NCBI GenBank assembly: GCA_030615035.1
Contig: JAUXAC010000001.1
Location: 71,429 to 135,428 of the forward strand
Length of the DNA: 64,000 nucleotides
Source: Dehalococcoidia bacterium
Lineage (GTDB): Bacteria > Chloroflexota > Dehalococcoidia > Dehalococcoidales > RBG-16-60-22
Direction of reading: 5' to 3'
Made by a program: the position numbers and the translations under genes. The notes below the pieces were generated by a model. The model worked only from the letters and a program-made list of their open reading frames with translations, did no database searches and was not told where the DNA came from. Below, piece by piece: positions 9,515-20,463 of the stretch (positions are counted from its first letter, which is position 1; each line of letters starts with the position of its first letter).

Positions 9515-10063
9515 ATGATAGAGATGACCATCGACAGCATTCGGGTTAGTTTAATGAACTATCAGCGAGTGGTGATTTTGAGGGAAAAGAAGGCAGGACG
9601 TTACCTACCTATTTGGATTGGCGCTGCGGAAGCAGACGCTATAGCCGTAAAATTACAGGGTGTTACCGTGCCGAGACCTTTAACTCATGACTTGCTTCGC
9701 TTGGTTATTGATTCGCTGGGGGCTACTGTTGACTCTATTATTGTTAACGACCTTAAAAGCGATACCTTTTTTGCCAAAATTATTCTTAATGTGGATGGAG
9801 GGCAGGTAGAAATTGACTCTCGCCCCAGTGATGCCCTGGCGCTGGCGGTAAGGGCTGGAGTACCTATTTTTGTTGATGAGGCGGTTTTGGATAAAGCTGG
9901 TATTCTGCTGGATGAGGAGACGGGAAAACCTGTTCTTGAAGAAACGGGAGAAGCTGGTGGTAAGGACAAGAAGGTGAGCGAAGAGGAAATGAAGAAGCTC
10001 TCGGCTTTCTATGACTTCATTAGTACTCTTGATTTGGATGACTTTGATAAGCGCAAATCTTAA
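9515..10063 (+). CDS. Bifunctional nuclease domain (DUF151/BFN) protein
   Basis: 182 residues. The N-terminal ~140 residues match the BFN/DUF151 fold: RVVILREKKAGRYLPIWIG, then PLTHDLLRLVIDSLGA, then DSRPSDALALAVRAGVPIF. Plant and bacterial members have RNase and DNase activity; the biological role in bacteria is unclear. The C-terminal ~40 residues are charged and probably disordered; I see no UVR motif, which some relatives carry there. GGGAGG precedes the ATG by about 7 bases. The 10094 gene follows after 30 bases and is likely co-transcribed. Confidence 0.87.
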   Translation: MIEMTIDSIRVSLMNYQRVVILREKKAGRYLPIWIGAAEADAIAVKLQGVTVPRPLTHDLLRLVIDSLGATVDSIIVNDLKSDTFFAKIILNVDGGQVEIDSRPSDALALAVRAGVPIFVDEAVLDKAGILLDEETGKPVLEETGEAGGKDKKVSEEEMKKLSAFYDFISTLDLDDFDKRKS

Positions 10064-10093
10064 GCTGGGGCTTCATGGTTTCAGAGGCTGCTG

Positions 10094-10417
10094 ATGGAAG
10101 AGAGACTTATCAAAAGATTGATGACTTCTATGAAATGTGACTCTTGTGGGCACCATTACGAAGCATATAATGTTGATGTTATTGGTCACCGTGAAGACCT
10201 GTGGTTTTTGAAAGTACTTTGTTCAGCTTGTCATACTCAATGTCTAGTGGCGGCTGTAGTTAAGGAGGATAAGGTACTTGGGGCGGTTACTGACCTCACG
10301 AAAGCAGAGCTGCATAAATTCAGAGATAATGTGATTGAGGGGGATGATGTGCTGACTATGCACAATTTCATGAAGGAATTTGATGGGGACTTCTCTCAGC
10401 TTTTTGGTCAGAAGTAG
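10094..10417 (+). CDS. Small zinc-ribbon-like protein of unknown function
   Basis: 107 residues. I do not recognise a named family. CDSCGHHYEAY and, 30 residues later, CSACHTQC give two CxxC knuckles of a probable zinc ribbon (residues about 15-50). A helical, acidic C-terminus follows (TKAELHKFRDNV...FMKEFDGDFSQLF). There is no signal peptide or membrane helix. It sits 30 bases behind the BFN-domain gene and ends just before an intrinsic terminator, so the two form a two-gene unit. A nucleic-acid- or protein-binding role is plausible but unproven. Confidence 0.8.
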   Translation: MEERLIKRLMTSMKCDSCGHHYEAYNVDVIGHREDLWFLKVLCSACHTQCLVAAVVKEDKVLGAVTDLTKAELHKFRDNVIEGDDVLTMHNFMKEFDGDFSQLFGQK

Positions 10418-10465
10418 TCTCGGGTATTAAGGCACGGTTATTCTTCTAACTCTGATATTGATAGT

Positions 10466-10505
10466 AAAGGGCCCTAGATATTGAAAATGTTAGGGCTCTT
10501 TTGTT
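10466..10505 (+). terminator. Intrinsic terminator after the 9515-10417 unit
   Basis: An 11-bp stem pairs 10466-10476 with 10491-10501 (one G-U pair, core GGGCCCTA / TAGGGCTC) around a 14-base loop. It ends in a T-rich run. It separates this unit from the ATP synthase promoter. Confidence 0.75.
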
Positions 10506-10530
10506 GGTAAACAATCTCCAAAAAACTAGC

Positions 10531-10559
10531 TTGACCTCGTGGAACAGATTTGATATGCT
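10531..10559 (+). promoter_or_regulatory. Sigma-70 promoter of the ATP synthase operon
   Basis: TTGACC at 10531-10536, a 17-base spacer, and TATGCT at 10554-10559. The predicted start is near 10566, about 20 bases ahead of the first atp gene. Confidence 0.65.
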
Positions 10560-10586
10560 GCTCACAGTCAGAATATTGAGGCTGGC

Positions 10587-10811
10587 ATGAGTAAATGGGT
10601 AGCAGCCCTAAGGCTGGTTGGAGTGGGTTTTTTCATTGGCGGGTCGATTGTGCTGGGTGTGTTCGCCGGCCTCTGGCTTGATAGTAAACTGAATACTAGT
10701 CCTATCCTGGTGATAGTCGGGTTGGTTCTTGGAATTGTGATTGCTTTTTATGGTGTTTACCAGATGCTTCTGCCCCTCATTGGTAACAAACAAGGCAAGG
10801 AGAATAGCTGA
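10587..10811 (+). CDS. atpI: AtpI/AtpZ-like small membrane protein of the ATP synthase operon
   Basis: 74 residues with two predicted membrane helices (about 8-28 and 38-60) and the small-residue-rich start GVGFFIGGSIVLGVFAGLWLD. This is the usual first gene of bacterial atp operons; homologues help assemble the c-ring or act in cation transport. It ends in TGATG, so its last base overlaps the atpB start. The family is short and weakly conserved; the assignment rests on topology, the AtpZ-like core and position. Confidence 0.82.
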   Translation: MSKWVAALRLVGVGFFIGGSIVLGVFAGLWLDSKLNTSPILVIVGLVLGIVIAFYGVYQMLLPLIGNKQGKENS

Positions 10812-11770
10812 TGCCTAAACGGGGCTGTTTAGGTTTCTCTCTTCCCATTTTAGCTGGGATTTTGCTTGTCTTCCTCTTACTTTTTGTAGTTGGCTTTATT
10901 ATTGGTCCTCTGGGCAGGAGTATGCTCGGTGACCTCGGGTTGCCAAGCTGGCTTAGTGTTCCCCAGCCAGAGCCTCGCCTTCCCCCCGAAACAATCTTTC
11001 ATCTGTTCGGCTTTCCTATTACCAACAGTATTATCGGCGCTTGGCTTACCATAATTTTCTTGGTTGGCTTTTCCTACGTGATTACTCGCCGAATGAGGGT
11101 GGTGCCGGGTAGATTGCAGAGTGCCTTTGAATTTCTGCTCGGCTGGCTCTATAACCTCTGCCAGCGTGTTGCCGGGGAGGAGTATGGACGCCGATTCTTC
11201 CCCGTGGTAGCCACTATCTTTCTGTTCGTCGCCTTTAATGCCTGGCTGAGCCTGATTCCTGGGTTTGGCTCAATAACGGCTGCTACTGTCGAGGGTGAAC
11301 ATGTGCATTTGCTTAGGGGTGCCAATACCGATATAAATATGCCTCTGGCACTGGCACTGGTGTCCTTTATCTTCGTTGAGTATTTTGGATTAAGATCACT
11401 GGGGATTCGTTATCTGGCCAAGTTTATTAATGTGGGACAGTTTTTTAGAAGTGTCGCCCAGATGGTTAGAGGTGGATTTCGTGCCGGATTTAGTGGACTA
11501 ATCACCGGGTTTATCCATATTTTTGTCGGCTTCATGGAAGCGTTGAGTGAATTTGTGCGCATCGTCAGTTTTACCTTCCGTCTTTTTGGTAATATGACGG
11601 CAGGAGAAATACTGCTGCTAATGGCTGCTTTCCTGATTCCTTGGGTGTTTGCCTTACCGTTTTATGGACTTGAATTGCTCATTGGCTTTGTCCAGGCACT
11701 TATCTTCGGCGGGCTAACCCTGGTATTTCTTACCTTGGCGGTGGCTCATCATGGGGAGGAGGCAGCTTGA
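10811..11770 (+). CDS. atpB: F0F1 ATP synthase subunit a
   Basis: 319 residues, several membrane helices. The conserved helix reads VSFTFRLFGNMTAGEILL and includes the arginine that faces the c-ring carboxylate in proton translocation. LSLIPGFGS and the C-terminal GLELLIGFVQALIFGGLTL are also typical. The N-terminal ~65 residues include an extra hydrophobic segment (about 7-32) and then an acid-poor loop, as in a-subunits of several Gram-positive and Chloroflexi lineages. It forms the two half-channels in the membrane. Confidence 0.95.
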   Translation: MPKRGCLGFSLPILAGILLVFLLLFVVGFIIGPLGRSMLGDLGLPSWLSVPQPEPRLPPETIFHLFGFPITNSIIGAWLTIIFLVGFSYVITRRMRVVPGRLQSAFEFLLGWLYNLCQRVAGEEYGRRFFPVVATIFLFVAFNAWLSLIPGFGSITAATVEGEHVHLLRGANTDINMPLALALVSFIFVEYFGLRSLGIRYLAKFINVGQFFRSVAQMVRGGFRAGFSGLITGFIHIFVGFMEALSEFVRIVSFTFRLFGNMTAGEILLLMAAFLIPWVFALPFYGLELLIGFVQALIFGGLTLVFLTLAVAHHGEEAA

Positions 11771-11816
11771 CATAAGGAGTATTTTGCTTCGGGCAATTAT
11801 TAAAAGGAGGTAGAGA

Positions 11817-12047
11817 ATGGATCCAGCAACAATGAAATTACTGGCAGTGGGATTAGCAGCTAGCCTGGGGCTATTGGGACCGGCGCTAGCCATTGGACTT
11901 ATTGGCTATTCCGCTCTGCAGGGCTTGGCCCGCAACCCGGAGGCAAGTGGTCCCATAATGACTAATATGATACTGGTTACCGCCTTTGCCGAGGCTATCG
12001 GGATTTATGCCCTGATTATCGCCATTATCCTGGTTATGGTTGTGTAG
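11817..12047 (+). CDS. atpE: F0F1 ATP synthase subunit c
   Basis: 76 residues forming a two-helix hairpin with the polar loop LARNPEA. The second helix has the ion-binding carboxylate in VTAFAEAIGIYAL. The first helix (LAASLGLLGPALAIGLIGY) lacks the Gln/Glu seen in sodium-binding rings, so the sequence suggests protons as coupling ion. AAAGGAGG lies 5-6 bases before the ATG, a strong site as expected for the multi-copy rotor subunit. Confidence 0.95.
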   Translation: MDPATMKLLAVGLAASLGLLGPALAIGLIGYSALQGLARNPEASGPIMTNMILVTAFAEAIGIYALIIAIILVMVV

Positions 12048-12068
12048 TGATTATTTAAGGAGGCTATT

Positions 12069-12176
12069 ATGGGACAGGATGGGATACCTATTTCTATCGC
12101 AATTATCATTGCGTCAGCAATTTTAGGAGCAGTATTTCTGATTGGTATGATGTTTCTAGCTGTATTCTCTGTCTAG
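12069..12176 (+). CDS. 35-residue single-pass membrane protein inside the atp operon
   Basis: ATG at 12069 is preceded by AAGGAGG with 5-6 bases between, as strong a ribosome site as that of atpE. The 35 codons encode a short polar start (MGQDGIPIS), then an almost entirely hydrophobic stretch of Ile, Ala, Gly, Leu, Met and Phe to the end. It fills the gap between atpE and atpF with no overlap. I know no standard ATP synthase subunit of this kind at this position. The good Shine-Dalgarno, in-frame length and operon position argue for expression; the function is unknown. Confidence 0.65.
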   Translation: MGQDGIPISIAIIIASAILGAVFLIGMMFLAVFSV

Positions 12177-12224
12177 GTGCACTTCAGGCGCTTTAAGAGG
12201 AATTTATATATCAGGAGAGAAAAA

Positions 12225-12734
12225 ATGGGGGGACTCGCTGACCTTGGTATAAACTTACCAGTATTAGTGGCGCAAATTGTCAATGTTGCTATCCTGTTTG
12301 GTCTTTTGTATCTGGTTGCCTATAAACCAATTATGAGAATGCTTGATGAGCGTTCACGGCGGATTAAGGAGAGTATGAAGCAGGCTGACGATATTAAGGA
12401 GCAGGCAGCTCATGCTGAAGAAGAAGTTAAAAAACAACTTGAAGCTGCAAGTAGCGAGGGGCAGGCGAGAATAGCACATGCTGTAAAAATTGGCGAAGAA
12501 GTCAAACAAAAGGCACAGCAAGAGGCCAGACAGGAAGCGGAAACCCTTATCGCCCGAGCCCGCACCGAGATTCAACGGGAGCGGGACGAGGCTATTGATG
12601 AACTGCGCAAGGAGGTTGCCGACTTAACTATACTGGCGGCGGGAAAGGTTATTGACCGTTCCTTAGATAAAAAAGCACATCGCCAGCTTATTGACAAAGT
12701 ACTGGAAGAAAGCACAACCCTGAAAAAGAAGTAA
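12225..12734 (+). CDS. atpF: F0F1 ATP synthase subunit b
   Basis: 169 residues. One N-terminal membrane helix (VLVAQIVNVAILFGLLYLVA) ends in the typical YKPIMRMLDERSRRIKE. A long charged helix rich in Glu, Lys, Ala and Gln follows and would form the peripheral stalk. I start at ATG 12225 because AGGAGAG lies five bases upstream; the frame is open back to a GTG at 12177 but those 16 residues are basic and unlike family members. It holds the a-subunit to F1 through the delta subunit. Confidence 0.94.
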   Translation: MGGLADLGINLPVLVAQIVNVAILFGLLYLVAYKPIMRMLDERSRRIKESMKQADDIKEQAAHAEEEVKKQLEAASSEGQARIAHAVKIGEEVKQKAQQEARQEAETLIARARTEIQRERDEAIDELRKEVADLTILAAGKVIDRSLDKKAHRQLIDKVLEESTTLKKK

Positions 12735-12757
12735 TTTGTTACAGTTAGGGAGATACC

Positions 12758-13297
12758 GTGGCTAGAAGAGGTTATGCTAGGCGCTACTCCCAGGCAGTAT
12801 TTGAGATTGCTCTGGAGACAAAAGAATTAGACAGGTGGCAGCCTGACCTGAAAAAGGTTGTCAGCGTGGTCGGGGATGCCGCGTTTATGGCTTTGCTGGA
12901 GAGTCCTAGATTTCATTTTGAGGATAAGGCCAGACTACTATCCGAACGACTGAGGGGCATAAACCCTATGGCGTTAAACTTGGTTCTTTTATTGGTAACC
13001 AGAGGCAGGCTGAGTATAATCGGTGATATTGCTGATGGGTATCAACGGCTGCTGGATAGCTACCGTGGCATTGAGTCGGCTGAGGTTACTACTGCTGTTC
13101 CCCTTGATGATAAAGATAGGGTAAAGTTAGCCGAACATCTTGGTGCCATGGTGGGCAAGAAGGTAAGGCTCAAGTGTGAAGTGGACCCCAGCTTGATAGG
13201 CGGAATTGTAGCTAGAATTGGTGATAAATTGCTGGATGGCAGCACCCGTAGTAAATTGATGGCTTTAAAGAGAGAGTTAGTTGCGGCAGGGAGATAA
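12758..13297 (+). CDS. atpH: F0F1 ATP synthase subunit delta
   Basis: 179 residues of the OSCP/delta family: ARRYSQAVFEIAL at the N-terminus, a middle LVLLLVTRGRLSII, and the C-terminal pattern VDPSLIGGIVARIGDKLLDGSTRSKL. It caps the F1 hexamer and binds the b-subunit stalk. The start is GTG with GGGAGA 7 bases upstream. The stop is followed by a 204-base gap holding a copy of the dispersed repeat before atpA. Confidence 0.94.
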   Translation: MARRGYARRYSQAVFEIALETKELDRWQPDLKKVVSVVGDAAFMALLESPRFHFEDKARLLSERLRGINPMALNLVLLLVTRGRLSIIGDIADGYQRLLDSYRGIESAEVTTAVPLDDKDRVKLAEHLGAMVGKKVRLKCEVDPSLIGGIVARIGDKLLDGSTRSKLMALKRELVAAGR

Positions 13298-13319
13298 TCA
13301 GAGGTTGCTCGGGGGGAAG

Positions 13320-13495
13320 TTTGAAGGGGCTTCACCCCTTCAAAGCCTAGACTTTCCCCATCTCCTTTGAAGGAGAGATATACAAGAGGAGAGTCAAAGA
13401 GAGGCGAAGCCTCTCTTATATACCCATTCCCCTTCCCCTTGATAAGAGAAAGGGGATAAAGGGGATAGGGTTACTAAGTATAAGGGGGTAAGGTA
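13320..13495 (+). repeat. Dispersed hairpin repeat, copy 1 (between atpH and atpA)
   Basis: Contains the 9-bp stem AAGAGAGGC / GCCTCTCTT with a GAA loop at 13397-13417, then a pyrimidine-rich arm (CCCCTTCCCCTT) and a purine-rich arm, then GGGATAGGGTTACTAA. The right end GGGGGTAAGG serves as the ribosome site of atpA. The left part has its own GAAGGGGCTTCACCCCTTC hairpin. Confidence 0.85.
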
Positions 13496-13501
13496 GATTA
13501 A

Positions 13502-15013
13502 ATGACTACAAGAGGACAGGATATCGTTTCCGTTATTAAACAGCAGATTAAGCAGTTTGGCGTGGCGGTAACCATGGTGGATGTGGGCACTGTGATTGAG
13601 GTTGGTGATGGCATTGCTCGGATACACGGGTTAGCCGCTGCCAAATATAATGAACTGCTTCAGTTCTCCAATGAAATTATGGGCATTGCGCTGAACCTGG
13701 AAGAGGATAGCGTGTCTGCTATTGTCCTTGGTGACTATACCAAAGTTAAAGAAGGCGATGAGGTGCGTTGCACCGGTCGGATTGTTGAGGTGCCTGCGGG
13801 TGAGGCACTTATCGGGCGAGTAGTTGACCCCTTGGGTCGTCCCTTGGACGGCAAAGGCACGGTTAAGACTGATAAGACTCGACCTGTAGAGCGGGTTGCA
13901 CCCAATGTTGTACTGCGTAAGTCGGTAGATACCCCGGTGCAAACCGGTATTAAGGCGATAGACAGCATGATTCCTATAGGTCGAGGGCAGAGAGAACTCA
14001 TTATTGGTGACCGGTCAACGGGTAAGACGGCAATCGCCCTTGATACCATTATTGCGCAAAAAGGTGGTGATTTAACCTGTATCTACGTCGCTATCGGTCA
14101 GAAGCAATCTAAAGTGGCGCAGGTGGTAGCCACCCTTGAGGCTCACGGAGCCATGAAGCATACCGTTGTGGTTGCGGCTAGTGCTTCTGAATCGGCGGCT
14201 CTGCAATATCTGGCTCCTTATGCCGGCTGTGCTATAGGCGAGGATTTTATGGAACAGGGAAAAGATGCCCTGGTTATCTATGATGACCTTTCCAAGCATG
14301 CCTGGGCTTATCGCCAGCTTTCTTTATTGCTGCGCCGTCCCCCCGGACGGGAGGCCTATCCAGGCGATGTCTTTTATTTGCACAGTCGCCTGCTGGAAAG
14401 AGCCGCCAAATATGCACCAGAATATGGTGGCGGTTCTCTTACTGCCTTACCTCTTATTGAGACACAGGCTGGCGATGTCGCTGCCTATATTCCAACTAAT
14501 GTAATCTCTATTACCGATGGCCAGATTTATCTGGAGACAGACCTGTTTAATGCTGGTATCAGGCCGGCATTGAATGTGGGCTTATCAGTATCTCGAGTGG
14601 GGAGTGCCGCACAAACTGAAGCAATGAAAAAAGTGGCGGGTAAACTTAGACTGGAGCTGGCTCAATATCGTGAGCTATCTGCCTTTGCCCAGTTTGGCAC
14701 CAGTGAACTGGATAAGACAACAAGGGCTCAGCTTGACCGTGGCCAGCGAATCACTGAAGTCCTAAAACAACCCCAGTCTGTTCCTATGCCGCTGGAAAAG
14801 CAGGTTATGATTCTGTATGCGGTAATTAACGGTTATCTTGATGATGTAACTATAGACAAGGTTACTGCTTTTGAGGTTGATTTCCATAAATTTATGGAGG
14901 CAAATCACCCTGAAATAGGCAAGTCTATTACCAAGAAAAAGGAAATCGACGCCAAGACTGAAGAAGCTCTAAAGAAAGCCATCTTGGAGTTCAAACAAAG
15001 CTTTTCGGGGTAG
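13502..15013 (+). CDS. atpA: F0F1 ATP synthase subunit alpha
   Basis: 503 residues. The N-terminal beta barrel includes [12 protein letters not shown]. The nucleotide domain has [13 protein letters not shown] (Walker A) and the noncatalytic-site segment [17 protein letters not shown]. The family signature [17 protein letters not shown] lies near residue 360. The length is standard. It alternates with beta in the F1 hexamer and binds regulatory nucleotide. The ribosome site (GGGGTAAGG, about 11 bases before ATG) lies in the end of the repeat copy that separates it from atpH. Confidence 0.97.
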   Translation: MTTRGQDIVSVIKQQIKQFGVAVTMVDVGTVIEVGDGIARIHGLAAAKYNELLQFSNEIMGIALNLEEDSVSAIVLGDYTKVKEGDEVRCTGRIVEVPAGEALIGRVVDPLGRPLDGKGTVKTDKTRPVERVAPNVVLRKSVDTPVQTGIKAIDSMIPIGRGQRELIIGDRSTGKTAIALDTIIAQKGGDLTCIYVAIGQKQSKVAQVVATLEAHGAMKHTVVVAASASESAALQYLAPYAGCAIGEDFMEQGKDALVIYDDLSKHAWAYRQLSLLLRRPPGREAYPGDVFYLHSRLLERAAKYAPEYGGGSLTALPLIETQAGDVAAYIPTNVISITDGQIYLETDLFNAGIRPALNVGLSVSRVGSAAQTEAMKKVAGKLRLELAQYRELSAFAQFGTSELDKTTRAQLDRGQRITEVLKQPQSVPMPLEKQVMILYAVINGYLDDVTIDKVTAFEVDFHKFMEANHPEIGKSITKKKEIDAKTEEALKKAILEFKQSFSG

Positions 15014-15019
15014 ATTCGG

Positions 15020-15203
15020 CGGGGTGAAGTCCTTTCAAAAGAGTAAACTTCCCCCTCCTTTAAGGAGTAGATATTATAAAGAATAAAGGAGAGTTAAAGA
15101 GAGGCGAAGCCTCTCTTGGGTAACCTCCCCTTTCTCCTTGTCAAGGGGAAGGGGGATAAAGGGGGATAGGGTTACCAAGCAAAATATTAAGAGGGTGAGG
15201 TCG
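15020..15203 (+). repeat. Dispersed hairpin repeat, copy 2 (between atpA and atpG)
   Basis: Carries the AAGAGAGGC-GAA-GCCTCTCTT stem at about 15098-15118, then GGTAACC and a long pairing of CTCCTTG with CAAGGGGAAGGGGG, then GGGGGATAGGGTTACC. GGTAACC and GGTTACC bracket the second hairpin. The right end GAGGGTGAGGTC supplies the Shine-Dalgarno of atpG. Confidence 0.87.
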
Positions 15204-15207
15204 AAGA

Positions 15208-17536
<2,329 letters not shown>

Positions 17537-17538
17537 TA

Positions 17539-17964
17539 ATGGCTTTTATCAGACTTGATATTGTTACTGCGGAGCGGTCGGTTTATGCCGAGGATGTGGA
17601 TATGGTTATCGCTCCCGGTGTTGAAGGGCAACTGGGAATTTTGCCACACCATGCCCCTTTGATGACTACATTGCAGGCGGGTGAACTGCGGGTAAAGAAG
17701 GGAGGGGAGGAAGTCTCTCTGGCTATTTCCGGTGGCTTCCTTGAAGTACGACCCGACAGGGTCGTGGTTCTGGCTGATACTGCGGAGAGGGCTGGGGAAA
17801 TTGATATGGCTCGGGCGGAAGAAGCAAAGCGCCGGGCTCAAGAGCAACTAGCCGCAAGGCAAGCCCCCGGGATTGATGAGACTCGGGCTGAAGCATCACT
17901 TCATCGGGCACTGGCTCGCATCAAGGTAGCGGAAAAAGTGAAGAGAAGAAGGCCAAGGGTCTAA
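17539..17964 (+). CDS. atpC: F0F1 ATP synthase subunit epsilon
   Basis: 141 residues. The N-terminal beta sandwich ([36 protein letters not shown]) is followed by a C-terminal helical hairpin ([12 protein letters not shown]...[12 protein letters not shown]). It links gamma to the c-ring and can inhibit hydrolysis. It starts 2 bases after the atpD stop and closes the operon. No strong terminator is visible in the 44 bases before the convergent khpA gene. Confidence 0.94.
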   Translation: MAFIRLDIVTAERSVYAEDVDMVIAPGVEGQLGILPHHAPLMTTLQAGELRVKKGGEEVSLAISGGFLEVRPDRVVVLADTAERAGEIDMARAEEAKRRAQEQLAARQAPGIDETRAEASLHRALARIKVAEKVKRRRPRV

Positions 17965-18008
17965 TCCAGGTCTTCCAAAAAGCAGCGGCTAATTAAACAG
18001 AGAGTCCT

Positions 18009-18236
18009 TTAGATAATCTCGAGTCTAACTTTGGTGCCGGCTTTAGCCGCTTTTACCCTGAGTAAGGTGCGTATGGCTTCAGCTATTCGACCTTGCTTGC
18101 CAATGACTCTCCCTTTATCCTCATCGGCAACCTGTAGCTTAAGCGTTATGCCGTTCTCATCATTTTCTTCTTCGACTTTCACGTCATCAGGTGCATCAAC
18201 GATTGATTTGGCGATGTACTCTACGAGTTCTTTCAT
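18009..18236 (-). CDS. khpA: KH-domain RNA-binding protein (KhpA family)
   Basis: 75 residues, a single KH domain with the GxxG loop in [18 protein letters not shown]. Preceding this is an acidic strand ([19 protein letters not shown]). Such proteins bind RNA and, with KhpB, affect cell-envelope and ribosome assembly. Its ATG overlaps the rpsP stop by 4 bases, a conserved pairing in many bacteria. Confidence 0.92.
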   Translation of the reverse strand: MKELVEYIAKSIVDAPDDVKVEEENDENGITLKLQVADEDKGRVIGKQGRIAEAIRTLLRVKAAKAGTKVRLEII

Positions 18237-18502
18237 GTTTTCTCCTTACTTGTTTTGGACTTTTCTACAATACCTGCCGTTGTTAGTAATCTGGCAGCTG
18301 TATCTGTTGGTTGCGCCCCTTCTTTTAACCAGCGTAGTGCTTTTTCTTCATTGATAACTATCGTTTCCGGGTCAGTGAGAGGATCATAATGTCCAATGAT
18401 TTCAATAAATGCTCCATCACGGGGTGCTCGGACATCAGCAACAACAAGCCGATAACTTGGCCTCTTCTTGGCACCTACACGTCGCAATCTAATCTTTACC
18501 AT
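18233..18502 (-). CDS. rpsP: 30S ribosomal protein S16
   Basis: 89 residues. [20 protein letters not shown] and the following [16 protein letters not shown] are diagnostic of bS16. The C-terminal region includes [19 protein letters not shown]. It is an assembly protein of the small subunit. It is transcribed together with khpA from the promoter at 18548-18576. Confidence 0.97.
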   Translation of the reverse strand: MVKIRLRRVGAKKRPSYRLVVADVRAPRDGAFIEIIGHYDPLTDPETIVINEEKALRWLKEGAQPTDTAARLLTTAGIVEKSKTSKEKT

Positions 18503-18547
18503 TCTTATCCAGTCTTATCCAGCCTTTCCTACGTAAATTACCTAAAT

Positions 18548-18576
18548 ATTATGCATCATAGATAGGAGATTGTCAA
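18548..18576 (-). promoter_or_regulatory. Sigma-70 promoter for rpsP-khpA
   Basis: On the minus strand, TTGACA at 18576-18571, a 17-base spacer, and CATAAT at 18553-18548. It is divergent from the nfi promoter, with the two -35 elements 16 bases apart. Confidence 0.7.
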
Positions 18577-18592
18577 TGGTAGAAAAACATAG

Positions 18593-18621
18593 TTGTCAGG
18601 AGAACGGATTGAGGTTATAAT
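18593..18621 (+). promoter_or_regulatory. Sigma-70 promoter for nfi, +1 on the start codon
   Basis: TTGTCA at 18593-18598, a 17-base spacer, and TATAAT at 18616-18621. The expected start, 6-7 bases after the -10, coincides with the GTG at 18628, implying a leaderless mRNA. Confidence 0.65.
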
Positions 18622-18627
18622 CGGGGT

Positions 18628-19350
18628 GTGAAAATAGAGAGATTGCACAGTTGGCAGGTCAGCATTACTCAGGCTTTAGATATACAGCTGGGGTTGGCAG
18701 CCAGAGTGTCTAAAGTTAGTGAGGTTACCACCCCCCGTTTTATCGCCGGTGTGGATATATCGGCAAGCAAAGCACAGGAGATGGCTACTGGAGCTGTGGT
18801 TATCTTGAGTTATCCTGAACTCAGACTGGTGGAAACAAAAATAGTGAACGAGAAGCTTAACTTTCCTTACATCCCTGGGCTTTTGTCTTTCAGAGAATCG
18901 CCATTGGTACTGGCTGCCTGTGAAAAGCTTGCAATTACTCCTGACCTTATTCTGGTTGATGGTCAGGGAGTTGCCCACCCCCGACGAATGGGCCTCGCCT
19001 CCCATCTGGGACTCTTCCTGAACACACCAACGATTGGTTGCGCCAAGTCCCGTCTGTGTGGCAGCCATAAAGTACCCGGGGTTGAGCCGGGTAGCTATGC
19101 TGAATTGATAGATAATGGTGAAATCATAGGGGCAGTCCTGCGGACCAAGCTCGGGGCAAGTCCCGTCTTTGTTTCCATAGGTCATAAGGTTGACCTCCAA
19201 ACTGCCATTCACTGGGTGCTGAAATGCTGCCGGGGCTATCGCTTGCCCGAGCCGGCTCGGCTTGCCCATTTGGCGGCGGGAGGCAATTTGGAGCCGGTAA
19301 GAGACACTGTAATGTCTGAAGCAGACTATCAAGGGAAACTTTTTGCTTAG
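18628..19350 (+). CDS. nfi: Endonuclease V (deoxyinosine 3'-endonuclease)
   Basis: 240 residues. Family motifs are present in order: FIAGVDIS (catalytic Asp), FPYIPGLLSFRE (wedge), LILVDGQGVAHPRRMGLASH and GCAKSRLCG. It nicks DNA one base 3' of deoxyinosine. The start is GTG, and the -10 element sits 6 bases upstream, so no Shine-Dalgarno is possible. It is 14 bases ahead of prfB and may be read through into it. Confidence 0.94.
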   Translation: MKIERLHSWQVSITQALDIQLGLAARVSKVSEVTTPRFIAGVDISASKAQEMATGAVVILSYPELRLVETKIVNEKLNFPYIPGLLSFRESPLVLAACEKLAITPDLILVDGQGVAHPRRMGLASHLGLFLNTPTIGCAKSRLCGSHKVPGVEPGSYAELIDNGEIIGAVLRTKLGASPVFVSIGHKVDLQTAIHWVLKCCRGYRLPEPARLAHLAAGGNLEPVRDTVMSEADYQGKLFA

Positions 19351-19364
19351 AAGAGTGAGGACAG

Positions 19365-20463
19365 ATGCAGGAGTTAACAGATAAGCTAGAAGATTTGCGG
19401 TCTAGGATTTCTATGGCACTGGTGCATCTTTGACATTGCCACCAGAGAAAAAGAAATCGCTAAACTGGAAAAACAATCAGCCCAGCCTGATTTTTGGCTA
19501 GACCAGGTCAAGGCGCAGAACGTTATGCGCCGGTTAGCCGAACTGAAAAGAGTAGTACAGATATGGTGGGAACTGGAGAAAAGGGTGGCTGACATTACTG
19601 AGTTAATCTCTCTGACAGAAGAAGACGCCTCACTTCAGGCAGAGATTCGGGCCGAGGTAGAGAAGATAGCTTCCACGCTTGACGAATTGGAATTCCAGAT
19701 GGCTTTTAGTGGTGAGTATGATGCTAGGAATGCTATTCTGGCTGTTCACGCTGGTGCCGGGGGCACGGAGTCTCAGGACTGGGCAGATATGCTAATGAGG
19801 ATGTATCTTCGCTGGGCTGAGCGCCGTGGTTATAAGGCAGAGGTATTGGACATTTCTCCAGGTGAGGAGGCTGGGGTAAAGAGTGTGGTTATTGGGATTG
19901 ATGGTGATTATGCCTTTGGCTACCTGAAATCGGAACACGGCGTCCATCGACTGGTTCGCCTTTCTCCTTTTGATGCTGACCATGCTCGGCATACTTCCTT
20001 TGCCTTGGTGGAGGTTATGCCTGAAGCCCAGGTTGATGTTGATGTTAAGGTAGAGCCTGATGATCTGAAGGTTGATGCGTTCCGGTCTAGCGGACCCGGG
20101 GGACAGCATATGCAGAAAACAAGCAGTGCCGTCAGGTTGACCCACCTGCCAACAGGGCTGGTGGTTACCTGCCAGAGTGAGCGTTCTCAGTACCAGAATA
20201 AAGAAATTGCCTTGAGAATACTTCAATCTCGCCTGCTGGAGTTAGAGCTGGCCAAGAAAGCTGAGGAAAAAGCCAGGCTCAAAGGAAAGCGCATAGCCGC
20301 TGGCTGGGGTAACCAGATTAGAAGTTATGTTCTCCATCCGTATAAAATGGTGAAAGACCACCGGACTGATTATCAAACCGGCAACCCCGAAACGGTGTTA
20401 GACGGAGAATTGGATGACTTCATAACCGCTTATCTCAGGTCTGGTATGGGTAAAGAAGAATGA
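19365..20463 (+). CDS. prfB: Peptide chain release factor 2, with programmed +1 frameshift
   Basis: Joined from 19365-19430 (22 codons) and 19432-20463 to give 365 residues. Frame 0 reads to CTT TGA C at 19428-19434, the classical RF2 site; slipping one base continues in the frame DIATREKEIAKLEK. The RF2 stop-recognition SPF motif is in RLVRLSPFDADHARH, and the catalytic GGQ is in SGPGGQHMQKTSSAVRLTH. RF2 ends translation at UGA and UAA, and the frameshift lets it control itself. AGTGAGG lies 4 bases before the ATG. The stimulatory Shine-Dalgarno is weak here. Confidence 0.95.
19421..19434 (+). promoter_or_regulatory. RF2 programmed +1 frameshift site
   Basis: CTT TGA C at 19428-19434 is the conserved slippery stop. 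GGTG sits three bases before the CTT codon, the spacing of the E. coli stimulator AGGGGG but with weaker pairing to 16S rRNA. Confidence 0.9.
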
